Assembly (NCBI RefSeq): GCF_914767665.1
Contig: NC_059503.1
Span: 39,370,001 to 39,434,000, forward strand
Length of the DNA: 64,000 nucleotides
Source of the DNA: Harmonia axyridis
Taxonomy: Eukaryota; Arthropoda; Insecta; Coleoptera; Coccinellidae
Reading direction: 5' to 3'
The position numbers were made by a program, and so were the translations under genes. Below, piece after piece: positions 13,561 through 25,889 of the stretch (its first letter is position 1; the number at the start of each line of letters is the position of its first letter). Under the pieces are notes generated by a model. The model saw only the letters and a program-made list of their open reading frames with translations, did no database searches and was not told the origin of the DNA.

Positions 13561-13573
13561 ACCGGCGTAAAGT

Positions 13574-13881
13574 TTACACTAGTCAAGGCAGTTTCGAAAC
13601 AATGTTTGGTTTATGGTGGGGAGCCTATATTGAGAGTCTACAGTGTGATTTGTCCGATTCGACCGATTTTTCTTTCATTCATAACTTTGGTATCGCTCGA
13701 TCAATATTGCTGAAATTTTCAGTGTAGAACAATATGATTGTGTACTTTCAATAATTCCAATACTTTCTCAGAAATACAGGGTGGGAATTATGATAAGTTC
13801 AGATTAAATTTGCAGGTTGAAAAAACACCCTGTACATTCTATGAATCAAACATTGATTCGAAACTGCCTTGACTAGTGTAA
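13574..13881. mobile_element. Short inverted-repeat element (35-bp arms)
   Basis: Arms at 13574-13608 and 13847-13881 are reverse complements with a few mismatches; both contain CACTAGTCAAGGCAGTTTCG or its complement. ACAGGGTG octamers lie inside at 13776 and, as the complement, at 13826, with a third just outside at 13916. No clear target-site duplication was found. The layout suggests a small non-autonomous element, but the family is not identified. Confidence 0.5.
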
Positions 13882-14650
13882 TCTTCTCCTAAAATCTGAC
13901 GGTCTCCTCCGGAATCACCCTGTATAACTATAACTAAATTAATATTGAATCTTTTATTGAAAAATGAAGCGTATCAATAAAATCAGAGAATTTGTCTAAA
14001 TTTGTACCAAAATGAAGAAACGCGTTGATTCACGCTTGAATGCTCTAGACGAGCAATGTATTTTGTATGTTAAAAAAAATGTTAAAGATAAAATTGATAA
14101 ATTTTGAAGAGATCAGCCTCCTTGGATATTGATAATCTTGCCAGTAAGATTTCACTTGATTTCCTCATCGTTTCCCATGCCGATCACAATAAATTCTGCT
14201 GTCGTTTCCATATAAATACATTTCATTATACAGGGCGAGTCAACAGTGCTCGATCGGTCGATAACTCTTGGAACCTTAAGGCTAGGCAAAGGGGAATGAC
14301 TCAAATTTTTGCCGAATCGTCTTTACTCAACGCATAAGAAAAAGTTATTTTCCAATTTTTTTTTTGTTTCACCTTCGTGAAACTTCCTGCTATTGCCTGT
14401 TCACTATTTCTTGGGACCTAGAGATATAACTTTCTACCAATTTTTAGGTGGTCCTCCTGGTGTTGGAGTTAAAAAAAAATTGTTCAATTTCTTGAAGACC
14501 ATGAAATATATCAAAATGACCTTTGAAGCATTGTTATAACTTTTCAAATTCTGTAAACGAATATAACACCTTTTATCCCAATAATTTTTTTTTCAATCAG
14601 AGGTGGAGAACAGGAGCAGCGTTGCTCCATGTTTTCGAAGGATGATATGA

Positions 14651-15321
14651 ATATACAGGGTGGCCATTTGAAAACGAAACAGACGAGATTACAGACGAAA
14701 TAAAGTTTCTCGATAGAAATGCTCGGACAGGTCGATTTCTGTTTAGAGGGGGACAACTTAAGATGTAGGTTACGGACGCATAGCGCTTCAACCCTTGCTA
14801 CTACAACCCTCACCCCCAAATTTTGAGTAGGGAAGATGGGGTGAGTGATACCTCATTTGAAAGGTATTTTTATACTGATTTCAGCACAGTAATTGTTTTT
14901 TCATTTTATGCATTAGTTCTCGAAATATTCTCAACTAAGTATTTGAAAATGAAGTGGTGTTTTCATGGCACTTGTAGTAATCGACATTTTGAGCTTCAAA
15001 ACAACTATGACTGTGGCTTCCTTCCTAACTAACTAACGCATGAATATTTCGAGAACCAATGCATAAAATGAAAAAACAATTACTGTGCTGAAATCAGTAT
15101 AAAAATACCTTTAAATTGAGGTATCACTCACCTCATCTTCCCTATTCAAAAATTGGGGGTGGGGGTTGTAGCAGCAAGGGTTGAAGCGCTATGCGTCCGT
15201 AACCTACATCTTAAGTTGTCCCCCTCGAAACAGAAATCGACCTGTCCGAGCATTTCTATCGAAAAACTTTATTTCGTCTGTAATCTCGTCTGTTTCGTTT
15301 TCAAATGGCCACCCTGTATAT
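14651..15321. mobile_element. Foldback element with 280-bp inverted arms
   Basis: The left arm 14651-14930 and right arm 15042-15321 are near-perfect reverse complements of equal length around a 111-bp loop. The outer ends read ATATACAGGGTGGCC. Similar ACAGGGTG octamers occur at several other places in the window, so the ends belong to a dispersed family. The flanks carry related decamers (GAAGGATGAT at left, GAAGGTTGAT at right) that might be an imperfect target duplication. A transcript through this region would form a long double-stranded hairpin. No protein is encoded; open frames in it are mirror images of the arms. Confidence 0.9.
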
Positions 15322-16300
15322 GAAGGTTGATAAAAATCGATTCAAACGAATTTGAAGTCTCTTCCTTCAATTTGACATCACCAAGCGTTTTGAAAAGAAA
15401 TAAAAATTATGTTTTTAATACATAATTTTATAAACAGAGATATAAGTTCTGAAACTGAAACATCTGCCATGGTTTCCTGTAATGTTTTATTTGTATAATG
15501 TCGCAATTAATTCGGTTCCGTATTCCAAATTCACGAATGTTCTATTTTTAATAGAGTATGACATTAGTCAAACTGAAACGCAGATATGCATTATGTTTAT
15601 GGTGTATGGAAATACCCTAAAAGAAGCACGTTTATGCATAGAGGCATGTACCACATCCACAGACATCTTAAGAAATTCATTGCCGACTCTCTGAAAATGG
15701 ATCTTTATCAAATCAATATACCTACTATTGTGGATGACTCAAAAAAAAAGTTTACCTGCAATAGAAGTTTTGAATATAAGAAATAATCATACTGAAACTG
15801 GTATTAATTATCAGTTAGTCATTAGTCATCAGAAACAATGCAAGATGGTGTATATAAAAGAAACGTATGATCTGATTCTACAAGCCTCTACCAAACTTCT
15901 TCCTTATATTATTATTATTCCACAAGCCGATGAAAAAAATCGAAATGATAATACAGTACCATAAGGAACTATAAGGTTTAAACAACTTGAATGTGACAGA
16001 AGATTGAAAAAACCCCATTTGTCTCAAAAATACCTGAATGAAGAGAAATCCCAAACTGCCATATTCAACATATGGAGGAGAGAATGTATCATCTAGATCT
16101 GCAAAATTTCTGGTTATGCACATAGATCATAGATTTCAAATATTTGAAGGGGGAGCATTCACCGAACCTGAATGAAAAGTAGACACTTGCCATGTATGCA
16201 GAACGTCGAATACCCCAAATCACTTGTCAGGGTGAGGCCTTTCATTATATGTTTGAATAACTTCATTATCAAACAAGAAATTACCTAGAAGTACCTTAAA
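15322..16300. other. No recognisable gene
   Basis: AT-rich sequence. A plus-strand frame at 15480-15700 faintly recalls helix-turn-helix regions of insect transposases (a VYG..L.EAR pattern) but breaks at once. I see nothing else that can be supported. Confidence 0.4.
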
Positions 16301-16302
16301 CA

Positions 16303-16704
16303 TCAAGTTGATTTTGGAAACATCTTTTGGTTCAATAATATTCCTATACCATCAACAAAAGAAGTGGGGAGAAATGGAAGGAAAGGAATTAAAATAAGAT
16401 AGAAGCAAACCGTTTTAACAAATTGAATAAGTAATTTTGAAATGTGCAATATTCTATACGAAATCGAACAGCATCCTATCAGACTGTCTCGTCTACAGCA
16501 CCAATAACTATATTTTCGGACTTCAGATAGGTATTTAATAATTTTGAAATTTCGTTGTTTAGTGTTCAAATTGTTGTACTCTTCAGGTGTAAATTGGCCA
16601 TACTCATATATCAAGGATATTCTGTCAATGAAGCCATACATTTCAAACGTACGCCACTGGTTCTCATCAAAATCGCAACAAAACCAGTCTAGTATAGAGA
16701 AACA
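16303..16704 (-). pseudogene. Unidentified minus-strand reading frame, possible gene fragment
   Basis: An open frame runs on the minus strand from a TGA near 16707 down to a stop near 16303. Its most upstream Met sits at about 16641, yet the frame stays protein-like above it (residues such as DWFCCDFDENQW, followed by EYGQFTPEEYNNL). The composition is mixed, with aromatic and charged residues, unlike the low-complexity frames around it. Downstream is a hydrophobic stretch, VCFYLILIPFLPFLP. I do not recognise the family. It may be an exon of a minus-strand gene, a degraded transposase or a retained gene fragment. No flanking splice sites were established. It ends about 250 bp upstream of the likely transporter start site. 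Confidence 0.3.
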
Positions 16705-16950
16705 TATAGAACTTGTCCGTCAGTTAGACGCCCTATAGCCTCAATAGCACGTCAATATGACCAAATGATTTAAACAGGAATAGAATAGCAATAGAGTATT
16801 CACCAATTGATTAGTGTAGACATATACATTGTGGTAGGGATGGATGGATTGGGTTCCTCGGAGCAAACGGTCCCGAATCAGCTGATCGAAGTCGGCCGTG
16901 GCAGCAGTGGCTCCTAGAGTTCATTTGTTTTCGTTTCGTCGTCGTATGTC

Positions 16951-17019
16951 AGTGAGGGCAACCTGCTGTTTGGGTGTTTTTGTGTGTGAACGCAACCTAA
17001 CCTACAGCACTGTGATAAA
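16951..17019 (+). promoter_or_regulatory. Probable transcription start and 5' UTR exon of the sugar-transporter gene
   Basis: The stretch 16850-17020 is much richer in G and C than its surroundings. It holds an arthropod-type initiator TCAGT at 16949-16953, with the A at 16951 as +1. A strong splice donor follows at AAA|GTGAGTG, with GT at 17020-17021. No long frame is present, as expected for a leader exon. The next acceptor with a good frame on the same strand is at 25793, which would make intron 1 about 8.8 kb. No TATA box or clear downstream promoter element was found. Linking this exon to the transporter is an inference from order and strand; cDNA would settle it. Confidence 0.5.
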
Positions 17020-17669
17020 GTGAGTGAATGCCTCCTTTGTTTTTTGTTAGGTTTTGGGTAACTTTAGTCTGCATAATAGTAGGATTCACTTTTGCTTTCA
17101 TAATTGGGGTTTCGTGTTAGATTTCCACATAATCGAAAGTATCAGTTGTTCATTCAATAATAGTAATTTATAACGGGGAGAACCGCTGAACGTAAACAGT
17201 GGTTACCCAGTGTTTATATACAAAGGCTCTCTCTCATTGCATCATATTTTAACGCATAGGAAGAGAAATATACTATTCATATCGAAAACGGTTTGAGAAA
17301 TAATAATAAACATCACACTCTAGTAGTTAATGAAATAAATCGAAATTAATTTTCGAAAATTGATTTTGTTTCATTTCATTTGCTAATGAATTTCCATCAA
17401 GTGAGGACCGAATAAATAATAATAATGAAAAAATACTCTATTTGCGGGCAACACAAAAGTTTGATCAACCCGTTCATAGTAATGCGGAATATTATAAGGT
17501 GGATTCAAGATCAAGCACAGAAATGACTTAAACGAAAAAAAATTTTTGAAAACCGCTATGGGTGTTAAGGAGATATCAAATAAATGCTCTTTTGGTTTAT
17601 ATGAAATATTTCACTAAAATCGAAAAGATCTCAGTAAATTATCAAACAAACTTCGTTTCAAGAGAATTG

Positions 17670-17867
17670 AATGACAGTTATTCTATTTCCACTTTTAATT
17701 ATTCAATAATAACAATTTGCTACACAGTTGCTTCTTCAGATATTTCACATTTTTTCATTCTTGAATTATTCATAAATGTGAAAAAAAAATTTGAAGAAGC
17801 TACTGTGCAGCGAAACAATTGTCATAAGTATTAAGTCATCGAAAGTGGAAATGGAATAACTGTCATT
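17670..17867. mobile_element. Imperfect foldback element
   Basis: Left arm about 17670-17757, right arm about 17774-17867. Outer segments AATGACAGTTATTC and GGAATAACTGTCATT pair, as do ATTTCCACTTT with AAAGTGGAAAT, and CAGTTGCTTCTTCA with TGAAGAAGCTACTG. Small bulges interrupt the pairing. This is probably a degraded miniature inverted-repeat element. No target duplication was identified. Confidence 0.6.
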
Positions 17868-19059
17868 TGTTTCCTATAAAAAAGAATTTTCATCGAGTAA
17901 AGACCGAATCAATCCAATATTTATAACTAAATAACTTCTTGATTATTATTAGTATTCAATGATAGTAGATACGATTCGTCAATCAGAATTAGAATATACA
18001 GAATAAAAAAAAAGACATATTATTTCCTTCTATATAACGAAGTGGGTGTACTTATTAGAGTTAAGGTTAAGTTAGTGAATGTTGAAAATTATAGAATAGT
18101 TATAGGTCATAAGTACTTTATTCTTTGCGGGGAGTAATTGAGGAAATTTTTATTTTTATGTTACTCACAGGATTCATTAGGAATCCTCTGTAACGAATTG
18201 TATGTTTATTGACAATTGTCTTAATGAACTTATTGATTGATTGATTGATTACAGGGTCTTTATAAAAGATTGTAATATAGTTGTAGGTTTTGGAATATTT
18301 TTAATTTAATTTTCGTGAGTTTGGATACAAAGTACTTACAAAATTTGAATGAGAATTGATAAGACACAATTTATTATTGTCAATTTTGAAATTATACCCA
18401 ATAGAATAGTTGTCAATATAGGATAAGCCGTAAAGAACATTTCAATGATCAATATACGAGGTTACAATAATTTATAAGAACTCAGTGTTTACTTCTTTAA
18501 AAAACTCAACTGATTCAATATAGCGTGTAATATGTGGAGTTTGTAATAAGTATGGAAGTAACATACGTATTTCAGTGTTCAGAAATTATTATATTCATAT
18601 ATTCTATCGATTGAAGCTACCCTTGAAAATCATTATATTATGATATAAACCAGAGTTAAAATTCGAAAAAAACCCACTGATACGGGATAATCATAGATTT
18701 CATCTTTCATATGAAATTACGAAGTACCTAATATTCATGGTCTTGAGGGATTTTTTTATTATACTCATTCGAGTGGCTATCTCTAGATAAATAGATCGTT
18801 TTATCATTTCCCCACGAGGTCTGTAATTTTCGAAATTCAAGCCAGGGATGGTCCTGAACGTTAAGGTTCAGCTTACTAATAATGAATCCGCCCTCAAATT
18901 CAGTTCTGGCCGTCCATAACAGATTACTTTCGAGCGCACCTAAAAACTTCGAAGTTTCAGGGTAGGTTTTTTTTTAGTTCCATAAATTTTTTGAAGGAAC
19001 CCTTATTCCTGATGATTTCAAAACTATGAACTCCATGGACATAAAATATAGCATTCAAA

Positions 19060-19650
19060 TTAAGAATAGCCGTTTGAAGTTCCATGCAGAATTTCATTTT
19101 GATAGCATCACCAGAACCAGGGAAAATTCAAGAAGAATATCGAAAAAAACTCGATTTGAGATTTTGTGTGTAGATACTAAGCTCGATACTGTTGTTTTGA
19201 TCGCCGCATCAGAACCGAGAAAAATTCAAGCACAATATAAAAAAACCTTATATGTATTTCAATGAAAAGAGAACTGACCGATTTGAAATTTTGCCTGCTT
19301 ATGAATTATGGTAATTTCAAGCTTTATATGTCGATCTTGTCACCATAATAGAGAAAGTTCAAGAAGAATATGGAAGGAATCGATCGTTTTGAAATTTTGA
19401 GTGCAGATATCTAATTAAATTTCGAATACTTTCATGTTGATCGCTACATCAGAATCAAGAAAAATTCAAGCAAAATATAGAAAAAACCTAATATATCCGT
19501 GACAACAGACCGATTTTAATTATAGTAGTTTCAAACTTTATGCCAAATTTCATGTTGATCGTGTCATCTGAAACATTAAAAATTTGAGCAGAATATCGAA
19601 AAAGATTCAATATTTCCGTAAAGGCGCATATCCGACTAGATTTTGACTTT
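19060..19650. repeat. Degenerate tandem repeats, roughly 100-130 bp
   Basis: A motif resembling TTGATCG..CATCAGAA..(G)AAAAATTCAAG.A.AATAT recurs near 19101, 19199, 19333, 19439 and 19557, with heavy drift between copies. Similar fragments in both orientations occur near 38140, 44480, 45020, 48560 and 49100-49460. It looks like an old dispersed repeat family with local tandem copies. Confidence 0.45.
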
Positions 19651-22600
19651 TTTCCATTGTGAAATAATCACACGAATGCCCAAGCCGAATTCAGGAGAAT
19701 GATACTTTAGAACCCCTCATATAAGTGAACTAACCGACAACAATGACATCTTAATAAATCCCATCTCCTAATATATTCCTATTTACTATGGTTTCCAACG
19801 GTTGAACAAGAGCCCAAAGCTCCTGTCTTCACGTCAGTCCTCTTCTCATTAATTTGTTTATATTTGTAATTAAGGAACTATTTTCAGTGGATTGTTCCAT
19901 CGTGATAATACTTCGGTGTTCAGTAATTTGCAATTATTGCCAACTTTCGGAATCACCAAAAACATTAACTGGCTCCGTTTGTTCTTTGATTAATACATAA
20001 TTGTGCTGAGATAAAGCTATGTGAAAAGACGAAAAACAATACAGAGTATAGCTGCTATCAAATCTGTTATTGTTGTTGTTGTTACCCTAATTTGGTACTC
20101 GTGTAACTGAGCCTTATCGCTCTTTTGTAAGTATATACCTGGGGCTTGATCGATGATGGTATTTTCATGGGTGCGTTGATATACAGAGGAATTTTGGCCT
20201 GCCTGTTTTCCAGAACATTCTGGTAGGTATAGATTGTAACGTAAATTATAAATTTTGCTGTTTGCTTTAGCAAATGTTCGGTTATGACGACTTTATATTT
20301 TGTCAGAATCTAATATTATTTTTTACAATTTGAAAGTTTCATTTAAAGAGATTAGTAGGTCCTCAGAAATAGTAGGTAGTACAAGGAAGTTTGGTAACTA
20401 GATTGGTGAAAATTTTGTGTGAAGTTTTCTTAGTTATCGAGTTGGAATTACTTATTAAAAGCTACATTTTTAGGCAATATAAAAGAATTGAGATCTCAAG
20501 GCTGAAAAACATAGAACTTAATCGCTTTTCCGAACTTGGTGGTCTTGTCAGTTTTTGCAATGCCGAAATTATTCCGAAGAAGGAAATAAAATTTAGACGG
20601 AAATTAAAAATATTTGCTGAAAATGTTCGATTCCTTTCTTTTCGACCTGTGTCATCATATAACGTTAGAAAATTGAAAAAATGCTCATAAAAAGACACTT
20701 TTATGTATCAAGTCCAAATCGAAAGATAGACTTAATATAAAGCAGAATTCATATAACTCGTTTTATTGATGCCCGCAATATCACACACGAAATCTCACGT
20801 AATATGATGAATACTTTTATTTACGAAATATGGGGATTTTGAAAATTATTGCTTTGGTTTCTCCTCAATGATGAGGTTTCGGAATTGCCAAGAAAAAAAA
20901 ATTGTACTACTTCTTTTGAAATCGGCTGTTTCCATTGTGGAATATGTAAATCGTCCACCCTACATCTTCCAATGCGTGAATATAAGTTGAGTGATGTTCT
21001 TTAGTGTACTTCCATAGTTTACTAGTGATTATTTATCAACTAGAATTGAATATTGGTCATTGTCCTAGACTCAATCTTTTGAATTTTTATGGAAATCTAT
21101 TGAAGCGTTGGCTGAAAATTTTCGATAAATTGCTCAAAACATCCTGTATCTTAAAATCGAATAGAGTCGAGTTATAGAGGTAAAGAATAGTGATATTCAT
21201 TTCCAAAAGTAGGATTAGGTCGTACATATTTGGATGAATTTGCTGCAAAATGAATTGGCATTCGAAAATTTCGAAATGAATCAACGTCTTGCGTGTTGAT
21301 AAACTTCAAATGACAAATTCTAAAATTTTAAGAGTTTTTCCAATAAAGTGGTCTGCTTCAGACTTCAGACCTCAAAATATTATTGTTCGTTAATTTTTAG
21401 GCAACATTGTTTTCTACTCAGCATTTCATTCCTAAAACTCTGCAGAGTCCTAGAAGGGTCGGGATAAAAACATTCAACAAAAGATGTATTTCCTACATCA
21501 TTTACAAAACTAAACTATGTATTATTGCACCATTAAATATGATGGATTCACCGACACTGGGTTTCGAATTAACTACTTACTTACTTCGAGTTATAGAGGT
21601 AATTTTTGTGTGTCTTCGACTTATAGAGATAAAAATGGTTAAATATAATCGTTAAAAAATTTCCAGTTAATCATGGTTATTTTTTCGACTTACACTGGTT
21701 TTTTCAAGGGGATTGAAAATAATTGGAGTTTTCGACGATTTCGGTTTAACGTCGACATGCAGATACCCTGTATATAGTTTCAGATCATATTTTACCAGAA
21801 ATCGAAAATTTACAGGCCTTTGATCGAAATAACTGTCCCCTCGAGAACAAACGCTCAAAAATGAATCTCGATCTTCCTGTGATATCTACCTATACAAAAA
21901 ATCCTTCGGGATTACTTCGTATTTGTTCGGATAATCTCTGATTTCATTCTGATCGTCTCTGTGGTAATGTCACTCGTATTTACCGACTTGGCTTGACTAG
22001 ACATAATATTTTTATATTTAGAAGACGTACATTGTTTATGTTCGGAATACACATGAGTTGTAGGTGGCTATTTTACTCGGAGAAATTCCCTGGCTCCTTC
22101 TCAGAGCATGCGGAAATCCCGGGTTATCACCTATATCTGTTGAATGTATTTGAATTATTTTTCGAATTTCATGGATAAATAAGTCGAGGAATACCTACAC
22201 AGGCCTCATAATTATAATAATGACAATTTTTATCGATCCATTACATAAGCGTAACTAGGAGGGGGGGGGGCGTTATTGGGGACAGAGACTTCATTGAATC
22301 AAATAAATGATTTAATCAAAAAATATTTTGATATTTTGCAAATGTTTCAGATTAAGCTATTTTAGGCCTCAGTATGAAAATAGTGTCGATATTGCTTGAA
22401 CTTTAATTTTGGGAGATAGAAAACTAGAAAATATAGTGTTGTTTTTTCCATTTTTCTCAACAAACTTGAACAATTTTACGAATACATATAGATAGAAGGT
22501 CTAGTTAATAATTGATTCATCAGTAGAATACTTCACACATTTTTTAATTCACAACTTTAAATTATTCGATCTGAGATTCTAAGACTATCTACAAAATATC

Positions 22601-23538
22601 TGAAAATACATACCTGAAAATTTTGTGAACTCAAGGGCTCATTTTAGGGTGAAAAATACTGTTTTATCTACAGGGGTGTCCTTTAAATTCACCACCTGCT
22701 GCTAGAATATATATTTTTACATATCGATCATCCTATACCCCAAACATAATCTTTTAGTTTTGAAAGCAAAAAATCGATTCGAACAGAAAAAAACAAATAT
22801 TGGAAACTTCGGGAGAATTAGAGAACATTTTTTTCTATATTGACAGTAAATACAATATATTTACCACGAAATTCCATCCTTTATAGTTTCGGAGTTATAA
22901 ATGTTTGAATCGTGATTACGATATTATCTCCGAATGTGACTTGGACAAGCGTTATCGTCCTTGCTGCGGAAGTCTTCAAATCCACCAAGATAGAGTAATT
23001 TTGTTAAATTGTTTTTTTAAGTTTTGAAATATTCTGTGAAATAGAAGAAAATAATAAACCATAATATAAAGTTTCGGTGATTCACGAATAAATTAAAATC
23101 ATTTCAAAGGCTTATTCGGGCATCAAACGACGTACTGTTCGAATACTAAAGATCTCTGTTTATGCTAGAACGAGTTAATTCCAATCCAATATACGAGTAC
23201 ATAAAACGTATAATAACCGTTGATGAGACATGAGCTTATGGTTTTGACAAGTGAACCAGTCCAAGCTCCGGAATGGTACCTTTCAATTGAGCAGCTTAAC
23301 TGGAAAAAAGCTCTACAAAGTCGAATAGTGTTATGTTAACTAAAATATTTTAAGGACTGGACTGAACTTTTGCGTTAGTGTATATTATTTCGGAAGGTTT
23401 TTTTCTTTCGAAAACAGCACCTATTTGAGAAACTAATAGCTGATTTATGTTTCATCTGCCAATTCTCGGTAATTTTTTCGAATTGCTTCGTGTCTGTTAG
23501 TTGATAAAGTACTGGTCGACACCTCAGAAAATCCTCAA

Positions 23539-23720
23539 TGCCTGCCACTCACGAAGCGTTTCTTCGGGCGTTTGGTAGCAAGCGTCGAAGAGATTCCAGT
23601 CGGGCAGTCAAGTTCATACTCTGATTTACAGTCGTACGGCCGTGTCCCGAGCTGTCTGACTGGAATCTCTTCGACGCTTGCTACCAAACGCTTGAAGAAA
23701 CGCTTCGTGAGTGGCGGGCA
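23539..23720. repeat. GC-rich hairpin with 69-bp arms
   Basis: Arms 23539-23607 and 23652-23720 are reverse complements with about four mismatches and no gaps, around a 44-bp loop. Both contain TTTGGTAGCAAGCGTCGAAG or its complement. The arms are clearly richer in G and C than the surrounding intron. No terminal motif or target duplication is obvious. It could be a small foldback element or a hairpin-RNA locus; the sequence alone does not decide. Confidence 0.85.
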
Positions 23721-25792
23721 TAACGGACCTTTTCTAATAATTCTTTCCTTAGTGAACTTCAAATATTTCACACTCTTTTAATAACACTCAGTATATCCAC
23801 TATTATTATAATTATTATCGACGTATTGAACTTCCTTGGTTACGTACGATGTCTGGAAGGGTTCGAATATAAATAAGTTTAATCTGGTTTTTCCCAATCT
23901 CTCAAAACCTCAATCACAGGAAGCAAGTATGAAGTTGCAATATTTGGACAAGTAAATTGTGCTTTCAAGGCCATTTGTTTATGTTGCAGAGAAATGACAT
24001 GAGTATACAATAATTTCGTTATCTACTGACTCGAATACGACGACAGATAATATCAAGTGAGATAAATAAATGAGTTTCAAAAATTCCTGAGAAATTCGGA
24101 AGTTTTAACGGTTCTTCAAATTCAGTTACTCGATTTTCGATTTCATTTACCTTTAGAAAGTTCATTCTATTAGAATGATCAATTTTTTGGTCAGACTAAT
24201 GAGATGTTCTTTTTTTATAGATTTTGAATTGTTGGCAATGTAAAGAGTACAATTTTAAGATATATTTGTATATTTTTTTTCGATGGATCTTAGATTTTTA
24301 TCTTCAAGTGTTCGCACTTGTTTTAACTTGTGAGTTGATTTCGTTTTGGATGGTTTGTGATATTCGACGAGATAGGAGCAAATTGTGACACGATGTGAAA
24401 TTCGCAGTTTTTTGAGTATTCAGGAGTTAATTCTACCGTAGATTGATTTAATGAATCATATTTGGCGTTTATTGATCTTTTATCAATTTTTTGAAAGAAT
24501 GAATCCTTCATCAATTTCTTTGAAATAATGAATATTTGATCAATCTTTGTGGAAAAAACAATCTTTTTTTATCAATCTTCTTGAAATAATTAATCTTGAG
24601 ACTTGGTTGAAAGAACTTCGCAGTTTGGAGACAAAATTCGAGAAAATCCCATTCTATCACGTTGAAATTTCATGATGTTGTAGGTGTTTGCCAAGTATTG
24701 CGAAACCCCAATTCACGGAGACGACCAACGATCTGTTTGTAGAAGAGGATTTATCTTTGAACTGTTAATAAATTTCGCGGACACTCCGAAACACATATCG
24801 CTTTGTGCTTTCTACAAAACGAAGTATCAACAGATATACGCAGTAATCAGTCGAATCGAGATTGTTTGCTATATGCTGAGTTTCTAAATAATTAGAATCG
24901 CGTATCAATCAAATATTTGTCGTGTAAATAAAGGAGTGTTTTCCTAACAAACATAGAATTTCCCACAATTTTTCTCTGTGTGTAGTGCGTATCTTGGATT
25001 TTGTCTACAATTAAACATTTCAAGTGTGAGTTCTGATTCTCTTGCTCATTAGATCAAATATACTAATCCCCAAAAAACAATTCACATTCACATTCAATTT
25101 GAATTCACGGAATGAAGTTTCCTTACCATATCTTGAAATGTGCATAATTTATGTTTTGAGAAGCATAAATCAAAAATTAAAAAATCGTCTGTCTGTCGCC
25201 CAGAACTTATCTCGCAGAATCACTTCAATATATTTATTATGAATATATTACAGGAGAAAACAGATCACTTCGATTATTTGATTTTTAGATTTCAAATTTC
25301 ATAGGTTTCAACTGGGAAAGTAGAAAGTCCTATTTGTATTTGATTTGTTATTATTGATATTATTATTTGAAGGGTTATTGAAATAGATTAGAGTAATACC
25401 CTCTCAATACATGCTTATTCCGGTTTCAAATCAATACCACCATATTTTCACAATCTCTACGGCACTGCTCTCGTCAACATCTTTCGAAAATCCTATCACG
25501 TTGAAAACAAACAACCCTATTATCTTAATATTAAACGTCAGAACGAACCCTACAAACATAAAGAGTTTTAAATTCAAATGAAATAGAGATTAGTCTGCTT
25601 CATGCAAACGAAGATATTCATCAAAAATTCCTCAAATTTAAAAACTCACATAGAGAAACATGACCTTTCATCTTATCAAATGGGTCTGTGTCAGCATAAT
25701 CGCTGTGGAATGAAAACAAGGAGAAAATGAGCAGTCTAAAGATTCAAGCCAGATGGTCAATAACATCACTAACATCGTATTTTTGTTTGCAG

Positions 25793-25889
25793 AAATTACA
25801 ACTTTGTTCGAGAATGTTTCCAAAGAGTATCAGTATTATATTTTGAGCCATTTGACTAAGTTGCACTAAAGGACAATGGATCCAATCGG
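25793..25889 (+). CDS. Transporter exon 2: end of 5' UTR and start codon
   Basis: Acceptor TTTTTGTTTGCAG ends at 25792 and donor GG|GTGAGT begins at 25890. The ATG at 25876 sits in ACAATGG, with A at -3 and G at +4, and has an in-frame TAA three codons upstream. Only MDPI plus two bases of a Gly codon are encoded here. The exon leaves the frame in phase 2, which fits both the microexon at 27847 and the exon at 50606. Confidence 0.7.

Larger units (their letters stand above)
17020..25792 (+). other. Intron 1 of the transporter gene (inferred)
   Basis: About 8.8 kb with no coding exon that I can support. It contains the inverted repeats at 17670-17867 and 23539-23720, a block of degenerate repeats at 19060-19650, a short TGAT-type microsatellite near 18230-18250, and a run of twelve G residues near 22260. 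The G run sits next to GCGTAACTAGG, which resembles the G-rich end of a hAT-like element. The remainder is unremarkable AT-rich sequence. Confidence 0.5.

Noticed and set aside
14544..14819. Minus-strand frames of 64-91 codons
   Set aside because: They lie within the arm of the foldback element and reflect its inverted sequence.
16980..17010. Telomeric repeat (TTAGG)n
   Set aside because: Only a single AACCTAACCT stretch is present, with no tandem array.
22258..22275. Poly-G run as a complete hAT-type element
   Set aside because: Only one G-rich flank with a CGTAAC-like sequence is visible; there is no partner end or target duplication.
23535..23781. Mirror-image frames on both strands
   Set aside because: They are produced by the 69-bp inverted repeat and have no independent support.
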